This document shows, piece by piece, positions 21,891 through 30,227 of a DNA stretch of 64,000 bases. Source of the DNA: Dyella sedimenti (lineage in GTDB: Bacteria; Pseudomonadota; Gammaproteobacteria; Xanthomonadales; Rhodanobacteraceae); NCBI RefSeq assembly GCF_022760995.1, contig NZ_JAKWJO010000001.1:1-64000 (forward strand). Reading direction: 5' to 3'. Position numbers and translations under genes: made by a program. The notes under the pieces were generated by a model. It was given only the letters and a program-made list of their open reading frames with translations, was not told the DNA's origin and ran no database searches. Each line of letters opens with the position of its first letter. Position 1 is the first letter of the stretch.

Positions 21891-22778
21891 ATGACGACAC
21901 GGGCGGGTTTCGACTACCAGGACTTCCAGCGCTGGCGGCGGCCTTTCGAGGTCGGCTTCTGGGTCGTCACGCTCACCGCCAACACACTTTTTAACGGGCT
22001 GGTGTCCTGGTTCGACCACGTGTACCACCGCCGGGTGGTCGCCAACCTGGAGCCGTGGATCTGGGAATCGAGCAGCAGCCTGGTGATGCTGGCCCTGGTT
22101 CCCCTGGTGGTCGTGGCCACCAGGCGCTGGCCGGTTCGCCTGGACACCTGGCGGCGGAACCTCAAGGTCCATCTGCTGCTGACCGTTCCCTTCTGCCTGG
22201 TACACGTGCTCGGCATGGTGGGGCTGCGCACGCTGGCCTACCTGGCGCTGGGCAGCCATTACGACTTCGGCGACTGGCCGGTCGAGCTGTTCTACGAGTA
22301 CCTGAAGGATTTCCGCACCTATGCCCTCTTCATCGCGCTGATTTCCTTCTATGGCTTCTTCCTGCGCCGCCTGCAGGGCGAGGCCACGCTGCTGGCCGAG
22401 CCGGACGAGGGGCCGCCGGTGGAGCCGGTGGACCGGCCCGAGCGCTTCCTGGTGCGCAAGCTGGGCAAGGAATTCCTGATCGCCGCGCGCGAGATCGAAT
22501 GGCTGCAGGCTGCCGGCAATTACGTCAACCTGCATGTGCGCGGCCGCGATTACCCGCTGCGCGCCACCATGGCCGGCATCGAGGAGCGGCTGGACCCGGC
22601 GCGCTTCGTGCGCGTGCAGCGCAGCTACCTGGTCAACCTCGACTACCTGGCCGAGATCGAGCCGCTGGACACCGGCGACGCCCGGCTGACCATGCGCGAC
22701 GGCGCCAGCCTTCCCTGCAGCCGCCGCTACCGCGCGCAATTGCGCGAGCGCTTCGGCGAGGCGTCCCTCGGCGTCTGA
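21891..22778 (+). CDS. Membrane-anchored LytTR-family transcriptional regulator
   Basis: A 295-aa protein. Four hydrophobic segments lie in the first 160 residues (around 20-40, 65-85, 100-125 and 140-160). A C-terminal LytTR DNA-binding domain follows (about 190-290), with FLIAAREIEWLQAAGNYVNLH, ATMAGIEERLDP and RFVRVQRSYLVNLDYL. The membrane domain may sense an envelope signal, as in other membrane-LytTR regulators. The divergent acyltransferase is the likely target. The start codon at 21891 fits the normal N-terminus; an upstream ATG at 21804 is not needed. Confidence 0.85.
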   Translation: MTTRAGFDYQDFQRWRRPFEVGFWVVTLTANTLFNGLVSWFDHVYHRRVVANLEPWIWESSSSLVMLALVPLVVVATRRWPVRLDTWRRNLKVHLLLTVPFCLVHVLGMVGLRTLAYLALGSHYDFGDWPVELFYEYLKDFRTYALFIALISFYGFFLRRLQGEATLLAEPDEGPPVEPVDRPERFLVRKLGKEFLIAAREIEWLQAAGNYVNLHVRGRDYPLRATMAGIEERLDPARFVRVQRSYLVNLDYLAEIEPLDTGDARLTMRDGASLPCSRRYRAQLRERFGEASLGV

Positions 22779-22787
22779 CGCCCAGGG

Positions 22788-22863
22788 CTGTGGGAGCGCA
22801 CCCTGTGCGCGACGGCGTCATCCCTGCTTTTGCCACGGTCGCGCACAGAGTGCGCTCCCACAG
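22788..22863. repeat. Dispersed intergenic inverted repeat, copy 1
   Basis: The left arm reads CTGTGGGAGCGCACCCTGTG then CGCGAC; the right arm is its near-perfect inverse (GTCGCGCACAGAGTGCGCTC then CCACAG) after a 24-base spacer. It is the most complete member of a family seen six times in the window, always between genes. Confidence 0.85.
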
Positions 22864-22945
22864 GGCGACGTTCACTCCCTTGGGAGTTGCGCAAGGCCGC
22901 CCTGCGTTTCACTCTAGGCGCCCTCACGCCATCGGATGCCTGCCC

Positions 22946-23665
22946 ATGAACCTGCCACGCCTTGGACTCGTCGCCGCCACGCTGCTCGCCATCGCGGGGT
23001 GCTCCCAGTCCGGCGACCAGGCCCAGGCGCCGCAGCCCGCCCAGGCGCCAGCCGACGCATCCGCGCAGAAGCTCGACACCTATCGGCAACTGGTGCGCAT
23101 CGGCAACGACGAGATGGCGGTGACGATGGGCAAAGAGATCGTCAGCCGCTATCCCGGCAGCGCCGCCGCGCAGGAAGTGCAGCAGAGCCTGCCGGCGATC
23201 GAGAAGCGCTATACCGAGAACAGCGAGAAGAACCGCCTGGCCGGCCTATGGCTGTACCAGGTCTCGCCGATGGCCGGCGGCACGCAATCCACCGCCACCA
23301 TCTACAGCAGCCAGCCCGCCGGCGACGACCGCGTGCGCCTGGTGCTGCGCCGCCACACCGAGTGGGGCCAGAGCGCGTTCCTGTTCAGCAGCGGCCACGG
23401 CTTCGTGTGCAAGGCCAACTGCACTCTCAAGGCCAGCTTCGACGGCAAGCCGGGCGGCATCAAGGCGTTCGCGCCCAGCACGGGCGAGCCGGCGCTGCTG
23501 TTCAACGACGACAAGGGCTTCATCGCCCAGTTGGAGAAGGCGAAGAAGATCACCATCGACGTGACCCTGCAGGACGGCGAGAAGAAGGAAACCCTGGTGT
23601 ACGAGGTGGGCGGCTTCGATCCCGCCAAGTGGCAGCCGGTGGCCAAGTCCGCCAAGAAGAAGTAA
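22946..23665 (+). CDS. Predicted lipoprotein of unknown function
   Basis: A 239-aa protein with a type II signal peptide (lipobox AIAGC, Cys at 20) and a low-complexity Gln/Ala/Pro linker. The helical part around residues 45-95 resembles a short TPR-like stretch (KEIVSRYPGSAAAQEVQQSL). The beta-rich C-terminal part (about 100-230) has a cysteine pair in FVCKANCTL. I do not recognise the family. The gene stands downstream of a dispersed repeat and upstream of a second lipoprotein gene on the same strand. Confidence 0.7.
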   Translation: MNLPRLGLVAATLLAIAGCSQSGDQAQAPQPAQAPADASAQKLDTYRQLVRIGNDEMAVTMGKEIVSRYPGSAAAQEVQQSLPAIEKRYTENSEKNRLAGLWLYQVSPMAGGTQSTATIYSSQPAGDDRVRLVLRRHTEWGQSAFLFSSGHGFVCKANCTLKASFDGKPGGIKAFAPSTGEPALLFNDDKGFIAQLEKAKKITIDVTLQDGEKKETLVYEVGGFDPAKWQPVAKSAKKK

Positions 23666-23728
23666 CCGCGTCCACCCCCTGGCGGGCCCGTGCGTTTGCA
23701 CGGGCAGCTCTTACGGAGATACCAGTCC

Positions 23729-24175
23729 ATGGCAGTCAAACCCTTCCTCGCCACGTTTGCCATCGCTGCGCTGCTGGCCGGCTGCGCCAGCGTCGGCAAG
23801 CAGTACGAGGCGCGCCTGCAGGCACGCCAGCAGGCCTACGCCGCCGCCGCGGGCGCGCCGGTCAACAGCTTCCACTACGTCAGCCTGTGGTCGTGGGAGC
23901 CGCTCGGCGACGACCAGTTGGCCGTCTATACCCGTTCCAACGAGGCCTGGCTGCTGGACCTGGACGGCAAGTGCCGCAACCTGCAGTTCACCAACCACAT
24001 CGGCCTGACGTCCAGTGTCAGCGAAGTCTCGGCACGCTTCGACCGCGTGCTGACCGGCCCGGGCGATCCGCCGTGCTTCATCAAGCAGATCCGGCCGGTG
24101 GACATCGCCAAGCTCGATTCGCCGCAGCAGGGCAAGCCGCGCGAGGTGGAGGAAGCACCGCGGCCGGCGAAGTAG
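23729..24175 (+). CDS. DUF6491-like small lipoprotein
   Basis: A 148-aa predicted lipoprotein (lipobox LLAGC at residues 16-20). The NSFHYVSLWSWEPLGDDQLAVYT and LLDLDGKCRNLQF pattern, with an isolated cysteine in each half of the mature domain, resembles the DUF6491 proteins of Xanthomonadales; the function is unknown. ATG 23729 has ACGGAGAT upstream, so the longer frame from 23690 is not needed. It is probably co-transcribed with the preceding lipoprotein gene (63 bp gap). Confidence 0.65.
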   Translation: MAVKPFLATFAIAALLAGCASVGKQYEARLQARQQAYAAAAGAPVNSFHYVSLWSWEPLGDDQLAVYTRSNEAWLLDLDGKCRNLQFTNHIGLTSSVSEVSARFDRVLTGPGDPPCFIKQIRPVDIAKLDSPQQGKPREVEEAPRPAK

Positions 24176-24190
24176 TACGCGGCGCCGCCT

Positions 24191-25012
24191 TCAGTGCAGG
24201 AACAGCTTCTCGGCGATCTTCGCCAGCGGCTTTTCCATCGCGTTCTGCAGCCGGGCGGGAAGGTCCAGCGGCTTGAGCAGCATCTTCACCGTCATCTCGG
24301 CCGGGATGTTCCGGCGCAGTAGCGCCTGCGCGCGGCCGGTGACGCGGCGGAACTCGGCCTCGTTTTCCTTGTGCTGCGGATAGCACTGGTTGAACACGTG
24401 GCGCAGCGCCACGTCGCTGTCCTCGCTCTTGATCTCGTTGACGCGGCGCAGGATGGCGCGGAACACCTTGTAGCGGCCCAGGCCCTCGCGTTCGCGGTAC
24501 AGCCGGAAGTGCTGGTAGAAGTGCTTGTAGTGCCGCACCTCGTCGCTCTTGATGTGGTTGGTGAGCTGCTTGAGCACCGGCTCGTCGGTGATGTCGTTGA
24601 GTGCGCGGTAAAGGCTGGCGGTGCCGGTCTCCACCACGCAACGCGCCGCCAGCTCCAGGCCCCGGCTGGGTTCCAGCTGCTCGTTGGTGCACATCGCGCC
24701 GTATTCGCTCCAGAACGAGGCGAAGCCGCGTTCCCAGTCGAACTCGGGCCATACCGCCTTGACATAGGTGGCCAGGGCGCGACCATGTTGCAGCTCCTCG
24801 TGCTCCCAATGCTGGCTCAGCCAGGTCTGCAGTTCCTCGTCGCCGGCGAAGTAGTCGACCAGGTTGTGGGTGTACAGATCCGAGCCGCTTTCCACGAAGG
24901 AGGCGCTGCACAGCAGGAAGAACAGGTCCTCGTTCTGGCGTACGCGCTGGGTTTCGATACGGCTGAAGTCCAGACTTTCCAGGGTCCAGGGCAACGAAGT
25001 GGCGTAGTTCAC
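24191..25012 (-). CDS. Ferritin-like domain protein of unknown function
   Basis: A 273-aa helical protein that begins at GTG 25012 with AGGAA about ten bases upstream. Candidate di-iron ligands are seen in SFVESGSD (about residue 41), HWEHEELQHG (about 68-77, E-x-x-H), VVETGTASLY and KSDEVRHYKHF (E-x-x-H). The pairing matches the two E...E-x-x-H helices of the ferritin-like superfamily. It is not a classical ferritin or bacterioferritin. Its substrate is unknown; it might be an oxidase or hydroxylase. Confidence 0.65.
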   Translation of the reverse strand: MNYATSLPWTLESLDFSRIETQRVRQNEDLFFLLCSASFVESGSDLYTHNLVDYFAGDEELQTWLSQHWEHEELQHGRALATYVKAVWPEFDWERGFASFWSEYGAMCTNEQLEPSRGLELAARCVVETGTASLYRALNDITDEPVLKQLTNHIKSDEVRHYKHFYQHFRLYREREGLGRYKVFRAILRRVNEIKSEDSDVALRHVFNQCYPQHKENEAEFRRVTGRAQALLRRNIPAEMTVKMLLKPLDLPARLQNAMEKPLAKIAEKLFLH

Positions 25013-25365
25013 GCGGGCATTCCTGTGCGGGCCAGGGCCGGTCGCCGGGGCGTGGCGCCGGCCTGGCATGACGTTAGTGTGACAACAGGATACGACGAGG
25101 CGACCCCAAGGGAGTAACGCGGGCTGACCCGTACCGTTGTCTCCGGGGGCCCGGCGATGGGTCGGCGGATGGCGGTCGCCGGTATGTGGACGCGCCAAGG
25201 CACCTCGCTGGTGTTGGCCAGCCCCGGGAATGCGCGCTTTCCACATGGCGTTCACGGGCACTGCCGAGGATGGACCCCAGCGGCCGCTTGTCCTGCTGCG
25301 TTCAGGATCGCGGGTCACAATGAAAGCGGCCGTTCGACGTTTTCATTCACAGCAAGGAGATGACG
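25013..25365. other. 353-bp divergent intergenic region without a convincing gene
   Basis: This gap separates the divergent ferritin-like and secreted-protein genes. Short frames on the plus strand have no plausible start or conserved feature. It should hold promoters for both neighbours. AGCAAGGAGA at its right end is the Shine-Dalgarno sequence of the following gene. I see no repeat or hairpin of note. Confidence 0.5.
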
Positions 25366-25824
25366 ATGATGAAGCGTACGTTTGCCATGGCCGCCCTGGC
25401 GGTGGCCTGCACCGGTGCCATGACGGCCTTCCCCGCCACGAAGGCGCAGGCGGCGGAGGCCGAGGTGAAGTGCACCCTGTCCTTCAGCCTCTCGGGCTGG
25501 TCGGTGATCTACAAGCATGCGGAGGGCAGCGGCACGGTGGTGTGCAACAACGGCCAGCGCGCCCACGTGAAGATCAGCGTGAACGGCGGCGGCCTGACTG
25601 CCGGCAAGTACCGCATCGACAACGGCAAGGGCGACATCAGCCATGTGCGCAGCATCGACGACGTGTTCGGTGACTACGCGCAGGCCGGCGCCGAGGCCGG
25701 CGTGGTCAAGAGCGGCGAGGCGCAGGTGCTGACCAAGGGCACCACGTCGCTGGCCCTGCACGGCAGCGGCGAGGGCATCAATCTTGGCATCTCGGTGGGG
25801 CAGTTCTCGATCACCCGCAAGTAA
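25366..25824 (+). CDS. Small secreted protein of unknown function
   Basis: A 152-aa protein with a clear Sec signal peptide (MMKRTFAMAALAVACTGAM, predicted cleavage after AQA near residue 30). The mature part has two cysteines (KCTLSF, VVCNNG), many Gly and a beta-strand-like pattern ending GQFSITRK. The sequence is likely a small beta-barrel or sandwich; I do not recognise a family. The start is uncertain among three nearby ATGs (25360, 25366, 25369). 25366 has the best spacing from AAGG. Confidence 0.7.
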   Translation: MMKRTFAMAALAVACTGAMTAFPATKAQAAEAEVKCTLSFSLSGWSVIYKHAEGSGTVVCNNGQRAHVKISVNGGGLTAGKYRIDNGKGDISHVRSIDDVFGDYAQAGAEAGVVKSGEAQVLTKGTTSLALHGSGEGINLGISVGQFSITRK

Positions 25825-25846
25825 TGGCCGTTGCCGCCGGGCACGC

Positions 25847-25874
25847 GAAGGGCGCCGCAGGGCGCCCTTCGTTT
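25847..25874 (+). terminator. Probable terminator hairpin
   Basis: GAAGGGCGC at 25847-25855 pairs exactly with GCGCCCTTC at 25862-25870, followed by GTTT. It lies 23 bases after the stop of the secreted-protein gene. Confidence 0.5.
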
Positions 25875-25919
25875 GGGTTGCGCGTACACTTGCCCGGTTT
25901 TCGCCCGGAGTACCACCCC

Positions 25920-25991
25920 ATGCGCCTGTCCCCGTTGTCGATGATGCCGGCCGCCCTGGCTGTGCCCAAGGCGGTGTCCCGATGCTGCTGA
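25920..25991 (+). CDS. Possible 23-codon upstream ORF overlapping the next gene
   Basis: ATG 25920 has GGAG at 25907-25910 and opens a 23-codon frame ending at TGA 25989-25991. It overlaps the first codons of the next gene (ATG 25982) in another frame. This is the arrangement of a leader ORF with translational coupling, but it could be chance. No peptide homology can be judged at this length. Confidence 0.25.
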   Translation: MRLSPLSMMPAALAVPKAVSRCC

Positions 25992-26530
25992 CGACCCGGC
26001 GCACCCCCGGCGAGGGCCTTGCGCCATGGCGCATCGTCGCGTGGCTGCTGCTGTTGCTGGCGGCCTATGGCTGCCTCCAGTACACCCTGCACGCCGAGCG
26101 CCTGTGGCGCACGCTGGCGCAGCTACCCACGGCCAATACGGGCGATATCGCCCAACTGCACAAGATGCTGGCCTGGGACGTGGGCTATTTCATGGCCGCC
26201 TTCGCCCTGGTGGTGATCTGCGCCGGGGCCATCCTGCGCCAGGCGTGGGCGCGCTCGGCCCTGCAACTGGCTTCGGTGCTGCTGGCGCTGGCCTGGGGAC
26301 TGGCGGGCGGGCTGCTGTTGCTGTCGCAGTGGCGCGAGTTCAGCCAGGCCGTCCAGCTCACCAACGACCAGGCGCCGCTGGACGAGGCCTCCCGGCTGGC
26401 GCTCGACCATGTGCGGCGCAGCTTCTACATGGCGCTGGCCCTGAAGGCCGTGGCCGTGCCGGTCCTGCTGTGGCTGGCCTGGTACCTGGGGCGGCCACAG
26501 GTGCGTGCGGGGTTTCGCCGGCCGCGCTGA
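25982..26530 (+). CDS. Predicted membrane protein, unknown function
   Basis: A 182-aa protein with four hydrophobic segments: about residues 16-33 (IVAWLLLLLAAYGCLQY), 62-80 (VGYFMAAFALVVICAGAIL), 88-110 and 148-170. The loop between the first two is periplasmic-looking and helical. No family is recognised. The start overlaps a small upstream ORF and has AAGG about ten bases before it. Confidence 0.65.
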   Translation: MLLTTRRTPGEGLAPWRIVAWLLLLLAAYGCLQYTLHAERLWRTLAQLPTANTGDIAQLHKMLAWDVGYFMAAFALVVICAGAILRQAWARSALQLASVLLALAWGLAGGLLLLSQWREFSQAVQLTNDQAPLDEASRLALDHVRRSFYMALALKAVAVPVLLWLAWYLGRPQVRAGFRRPR

Positions 26531-26610
26531 AACCTGTGGCCGGACGGTTCAGCAAGGGTTGCCGCGGCACGGGGTATCGCTGCGGCGTCCTCCGCTTTCC
26601 CGCGAATGCC

Positions 26611-27363
26611 ATGATTGCGCGCCGCCTGTCGCTGATCCTGTCCCTGATGTCCGCCAGCCTGCCGCTGTCGGCGCAGGACCTGGCCACCACTTGCCATGCC
26701 ATCAGCAGCTACGACCTGACGGTGGCGCCGGATCGCCTGCTGTTCGACCGCCCGCAACCGCAGCCCCGCCAGGTGGAACTGCGCGACGGCAGCCTGCTGA
26801 CCGATGGCGCCGCCGTGCGCCTGCGGGCGGAGGACCAGGACCGCCTGGCCGTGTTCGAGCGCGAGCTGCGCGAGCTGGTGCCACGCGTGAAGGCCGTGGC
26901 CGCCCGTGGCGTGGACTTGCTGGCCTCGGCCATGCACGACGAAGGCGCCCGTCTGTCGCTCGACGAGGGTACCCGTGCCGAGCTGGATCGGCGCATCGCC
27001 ACGCGCGCCGCGGAACTCAAGCAGCGCATCGCCGCCAGCAACAGCACGCATGACTGGCAGGGCAACCTGGCGGACCAGTACGCCAACCAGCTGGCCGCTG
27101 ACCTCTTGCCGCTGCTGGCCAACGACCTGGGCCAGCAGGCCATGAACGCCGCCATGACCGGCGACGTGCAGGCGGCCGCCAACCTGCGCAACACCGCCGC
27201 CGACCTCACCGGCCAGCTGCGCCCGCGGCTGGAGCAGCGCATGCGGGCGCTTCAGCCACAGGTCCAGGCGCTGTGCCCGGCCGTGCAGCGCCTGGCCGAG
27301 TTGCAGCAGGGCATCCGTGGCGCGCGTGGCCAGCCGCTCGATCTGCTCGATCTGGGGCGATAG
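26611..27363 (+). CDS. DUF2884 (YggN-like) periplasmic protein
   Basis: A 250-aa protein with a signal peptide ending LPLSAQD (about residue 21). An N-terminal beta region has two cysteine-linked ends (first Cys in TTCHAIS, second near VQALCPAV). The long helical middle contains the paired pattern LRAEDQDRLAVFERELRELVPRVK. This matches DUF2884/YggN, whose members are periplasmic and of unknown function. The gene is on the same strand as the preceding membrane-protein gene, 80 bp away. Confidence 0.7.
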   Translation: MIARRLSLILSLMSASLPLSAQDLATTCHAISSYDLTVAPDRLLFDRPQPQPRQVELRDGSLLTDGAAVRLRAEDQDRLAVFERELRELVPRVKAVAARGVDLLASAMHDEGARLSLDEGTRAELDRRIATRAAELKQRIAASNSTHDWQGNLADQYANQLAADLLPLLANDLGQQAMNAAMTGDVQAAANLRNTAADLTGQLRPRLEQRMRALQPQVQALCPAVQRLAELQQGIRGARGQPLDLLDLGR

Positions 27364-27469
27364 AACGAAGGCTGAGCGGGCGTGGACGCCGCTGCCCGGA
27401 TTAACCTTCTACTAAGCGGCCAGGGCCGAGGATGCACCCGCAAGCTTCGAAGATGCAGGAGGCGACTTC

Positions 27470-27910
27470 GTGTCGCAGGTTCGAGTACCGCGCTACAACG
27501 CCCTGATCCGTCGCGGCATCGATGACCGCGAGCTGTACCGGCGTGCCCTCACGCAGGTGCGCGAGCCCGGCTTGCAGGCTCTGCTGGCGGAGAACGTGCA
27601 GACGCTCGATGCCCTGATCGGCGACCTGCAGGCCCAGGTACAGGCCGGCGGCCACACCCCGGCCCACCATGGAACCCTGGCGGGCGCGGTGCGCAACGCG
27701 CTGGCGGAGATGACCGCCGGCTTGGCTTCCAACCGCGATGCCGCCTGGGTGCATTGCCTGGCGCGCAACGAATGCAGCTTGCTGCACCAGTTCGAGCGGC
27801 AGGCGGCGCACGCCTCGGACGAGGCCGCGCGCGTGCTGGAGGTGCAGCTGTCGCGGCTGCACGGCATCCACCGGGACATGCACTGCCTGGCCGGCACCAC
27901 GCACGGCTGA
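27470..27910 (+). CDS. PA2169/DUF2383-like four-helix protein
   Basis: A 146-aa, all-helical protein. The opening YNALIRRGIDDRELYRRALTQVREPGLQALLAEN and the later GTLAGAVRNALAEMTAGLASNRDAAWVHCLARNE match the PA2169 family (DUF2383), a ferritin-like four-helix bundle of unknown role. Translation starts at GTG 27470, seven bases after AGGAGG. It is monocistronic by position. Confidence 0.7.
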   Translation: MSQVRVPRYNALIRRGIDDRELYRRALTQVREPGLQALLAENVQTLDALIGDLQAQVQAGGHTPAHHGTLAGAVRNALAEMTAGLASNRDAAWVHCLARNECSLLHQFERQAAHASDEAARVLEVQLSRLHGIHRDMHCLAGTTHG

Positions 27911-28058
27911 GCCGGGCCCGGTGCGGGGTGCATTCCTGCACAGGTGCCCGCGGCCGCCATGATGTGATACACACCACATCGGAAGTTCCTCCTCCCCCTC
28001 GCGACGTCGAACCGGGATGGCTGTCCGTGCCTCATCCCGCCCCGACAAGGAGTTCATC

Positions 28059-28331
28059 ATGCGCCGTTGTCTTGCCATTGCATTGCTTTCGTTGAGCCTG
28101 GCGGCGCACGCCGGCAATACCTACCGCGTCGGTTCCGAGGTGCTCACCGTGGGCGACAGTGCCGTGCGCACCATCCAGCTGATGGGCAAGCCCGACTACA
28201 AGGAGCCGGTGGAGAGCGACTTCGGCGGCTACCAGGGCGAGCGGTGGCAATACCTGCGCGACGATGGCCGCATCGTCATCGTCACCATCATCAGCGGCAA
28301 GGTCGCCGACATCCAGGACCGCGTGCGCTGA
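28059..28331 (+). CDS. DUF2845-like secreted protein, paralogue 1
   Basis: A 90-aa protein with a signal peptide (MRRCLAIALLSLSLAAHAG). The mature domain, YRVGSEVLTVGDSAVRTIQLMGKP then WQYLRDDGRIVIVTIISGKVADIQ, follows the small SmpA/BLIP-like pattern of DUF2845 proteins. AAGGA precedes the ATG. A second, longer paralogue follows 110 bp downstream on the same strand, so this is a tandem duplication. Function is unknown. Confidence 0.7.
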   Translation: MRRCLAIALLSLSLAAHAGNTYRVGSEVLTVGDSAVRTIQLMGKPDYKEPVESDFGGYQGERWQYLRDDGRIVIVTIISGKVADIQDRVR

Positions 28332-28441
28332 GCGCATGGCCTACGCGGCCGTGCGGCATGCACGCCTGCCGACGGGATCACCCGCGCCACTAAGGTGGCG
28401 TCGCCGCGCATGAGGCGCGGCGACGGACAAGGATGCGGGGC

Positions 28442-28762
28442 ATGCGTGGATGCGGCTGGGTGGTGGTGTTGATGCTGTGGGCGCTGGCCGCGCAGGCGGG
28501 CAGCGGCACCTTGCGGGTGGGCAGCCAGGTACTGGTGGTGGGCGACAGCGCGGCGCGGGTGATGGAACTGCTCGGCAAGCCAGCCTATCGCTCGCGCGCC
28601 GCCACGGTGGACAGTTCGCGCCAGGCGCGCGGCCGCGGGGTGCGCCGGACGCGCAGCCGTACGCAGGCTGGCGAGCAGTGGCAATACCGCGACGGCCGCC
28701 GCCTTATCACGGTCGTGGTGGTGGACGGCAAGGTCAGCGCCATCCGCGACGACGGGCGTTGA
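28442..28762 (+). CDS. DUF2845-like secreted protein, paralogue 2
   Basis: A 106-aa paralogue of the preceding gene: LRVGSQVLVVGDSAARVMELLGKPAY, then WQYRDGRRLITVVVVDGKVSAIRDDG. Between the two halves it carries an insertion very rich in Arg and Ser (about residues 51-76) that paralogue 1 lacks. A signal peptide of about 20 residues is present. ATG 28442 has AAGG at suitable spacing; ATG 28433 is alternative. Function is unknown. Confidence 0.65.
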   Translation: MRGCGWVVVLMLWALAAQAGSGTLRVGSQVLVVGDSAARVMELLGKPAYRSRAATVDSSRQARGRGVRRTRSRTQAGEQWQYRDGRRLITVVVVDGKVSAIRDDGR

Positions 28763-28771
28763 CGCGCGCCT

Positions 28772-30154
28772 TCATCCGTCGATGGGTTTTCCGGGCTTCT
28801 TTTCCTGCCGCTCCTGGCGGTGGGCATGCTCGGCCAGCACCTTGGCCCGGTTGAGCGACTGCAACCATAGTGCGTGGTGCTGCGCGTCGTCCTTGCGCGT
28901 CTCGTTCTCGCTGGCGCTGTCGGGAATGCGGTTGAAGGGGATGCGCATGGGCGCGGCGTCGTGGTCGATGGCCGCCTGCATGCTGCCGAAATAGACCTTG
29001 TTGTAGCCGAACTTCGCGTTGATGCGGTCGATCACGGCATCGACCTGGCGCGTGGCGGCGGGCGGGGCGAACAGCGAGCCGGTGCTTTGCGCGCGCTCGA
29101 CCAGTCGGTGCAGGGTGACGCTCACCGACAATGGCGCGGCGTGCGCGGGGCCGGGCAGCAGGCGCGAGCGGTGGCCGGGCGCATCGATCATCAGCGCGAG
29201 CATGCGCAGCAGCTCGCGGCTGTCGTCGGTGGGATCGAAGGCGAGGTCGCCTTCCCAGCGCTCGTCGTGGCCCACGTAGCGGATGCGCACCGCCATGGCG
29301 CCGCTGAGCATGTCCAGCTTGCGCAGCCGCATGGCCGCCTTCACCAGCAGCTTCTTCAGCACGGCGCGCGCGCCGGCGGGATGCCGCAATTCCGGGCCCA
29401 GCACGTGCGAATGCCCCAGCGAGCTGCGCGCAGTATCCGCGGTCGGCAGCCAGGCGCCGTGCAGCAGGTCCCACATGCGCTCGCCCTCCACACTGCCCCA
29501 GGCATGGCGCAGCAGGTGCCTGGGTGCCTCGGTGAGCTGCCTGACCGTGGCGATGCCCAGGCCGTTGAGGCGTTGCTCCATCGACGGGCCGATGCCGCAC
29601 AGGTCGCGCAGTGCGAGATCGTGGAGCACGTGCGGCAGGTCGGCCTGCTCGATCACCGTGAGGCCGTCGGGCTTGCGCATGTCCGAGGCGGTCTTGGCGA
29701 GGAAATCGTTGGGCGCAATGCCGATCGAGCAGCGGATGGCGCCGCCGGGCGCGACCTGGGCGATTTCCCGCTTCACCTGCCTGGCCACCTGTTCGGCCAC
29801 GGCGCGCTGGCGCTGGCGTCCCACCAGCTCGCAGGCCATCTCGTCGATCGAGCCGATGCGCGCGATGGGGATGGCGCGGTCGATCGCATCCTTCAGGGTG
29901 TTGTGCCAGGCCACGTAGCGCTCGGGGCGCGCCACGCGGATGACGATGCCCGGGCACAGCCGCCGGGCCTCGCGCACCAGCGTGCCGGTGCCCACGCCGA
30001 AGCGCTTGGCCTCGTAGCTGGCGGCGATCAGGCAGGTGGTGTCGGCGTCCACCGGCACCACGCCGACCGGACGGCCGCGCAGCGCGGGTTCCTCATGCTG
30101 CTCCACCGAGGCGAAGTAGCTGTTGAAGTCGATGAACAGGCTGCGCAGGGTCAT
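28772..30154 (-). CDS. Y-family DNA polymerase (DinB/Pol IV-like)
   Basis: A 460-aa translesion polymerase homologue. Catalytic carboxylates are present: D9 in FIDFNSYFASVEQ, and D104-E105 in the GSIDEM motif, so it is probably active, unlike ImuB. The helix-hairpin-helix/thumb region LCGIGPSMEQRLNGLGIATVRQL and a little-finger domain follow. It is about 100 residues longer than Escherichia coli DinB, and the C-terminal 80 residues are charged and lack a recognisable clamp motif. No imuA, dnaE2 or lexA neighbour is present. It is convergent with the DUF2845 genes, only nine bases apart. Confidence 0.85.
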   Translation of the reverse strand: MTLRSLFIDFNSYFASVEQHEEPALRGRPVGVVPVDADTTCLIAASYEAKRFGVGTGTLVREARRLCPGIVIRVARPERYVAWHNTLKDAIDRAIPIARIGSIDEMACELVGRQRQRAVAEQVARQVKREIAQVAPGGAIRCSIGIAPNDFLAKTASDMRKPDGLTVIEQADLPHVLHDLALRDLCGIGPSMEQRLNGLGIATVRQLTEAPRHLLRHAWGSVEGERMWDLLHGAWLPTADTARSSLGHSHVLGPELRHPAGARAVLKKLLVKAAMRLRKLDMLSGAMAVRIRYVGHDERWEGDLAFDPTDDSRELLRMLALMIDAPGHRSRLLPGPAHAAPLSVSVTLHRLVERAQSTGSLFAPPAATRQVDAVIDRINAKFGYNKVYFGSMQAAIDHDAAPMRIPFNRIPDSASENETRKDDAQHHALWLQSLNRAKVLAEHAHRQERQEKKPGKPIDG

Positions 30155-30227
30155 GCGGGCGTCTCGGCGGCTGGCCGGCGGTTATAGCTTGCGCCGGTCC
30201 CATGTTCGGAGACCGTGATGCGTCGAT

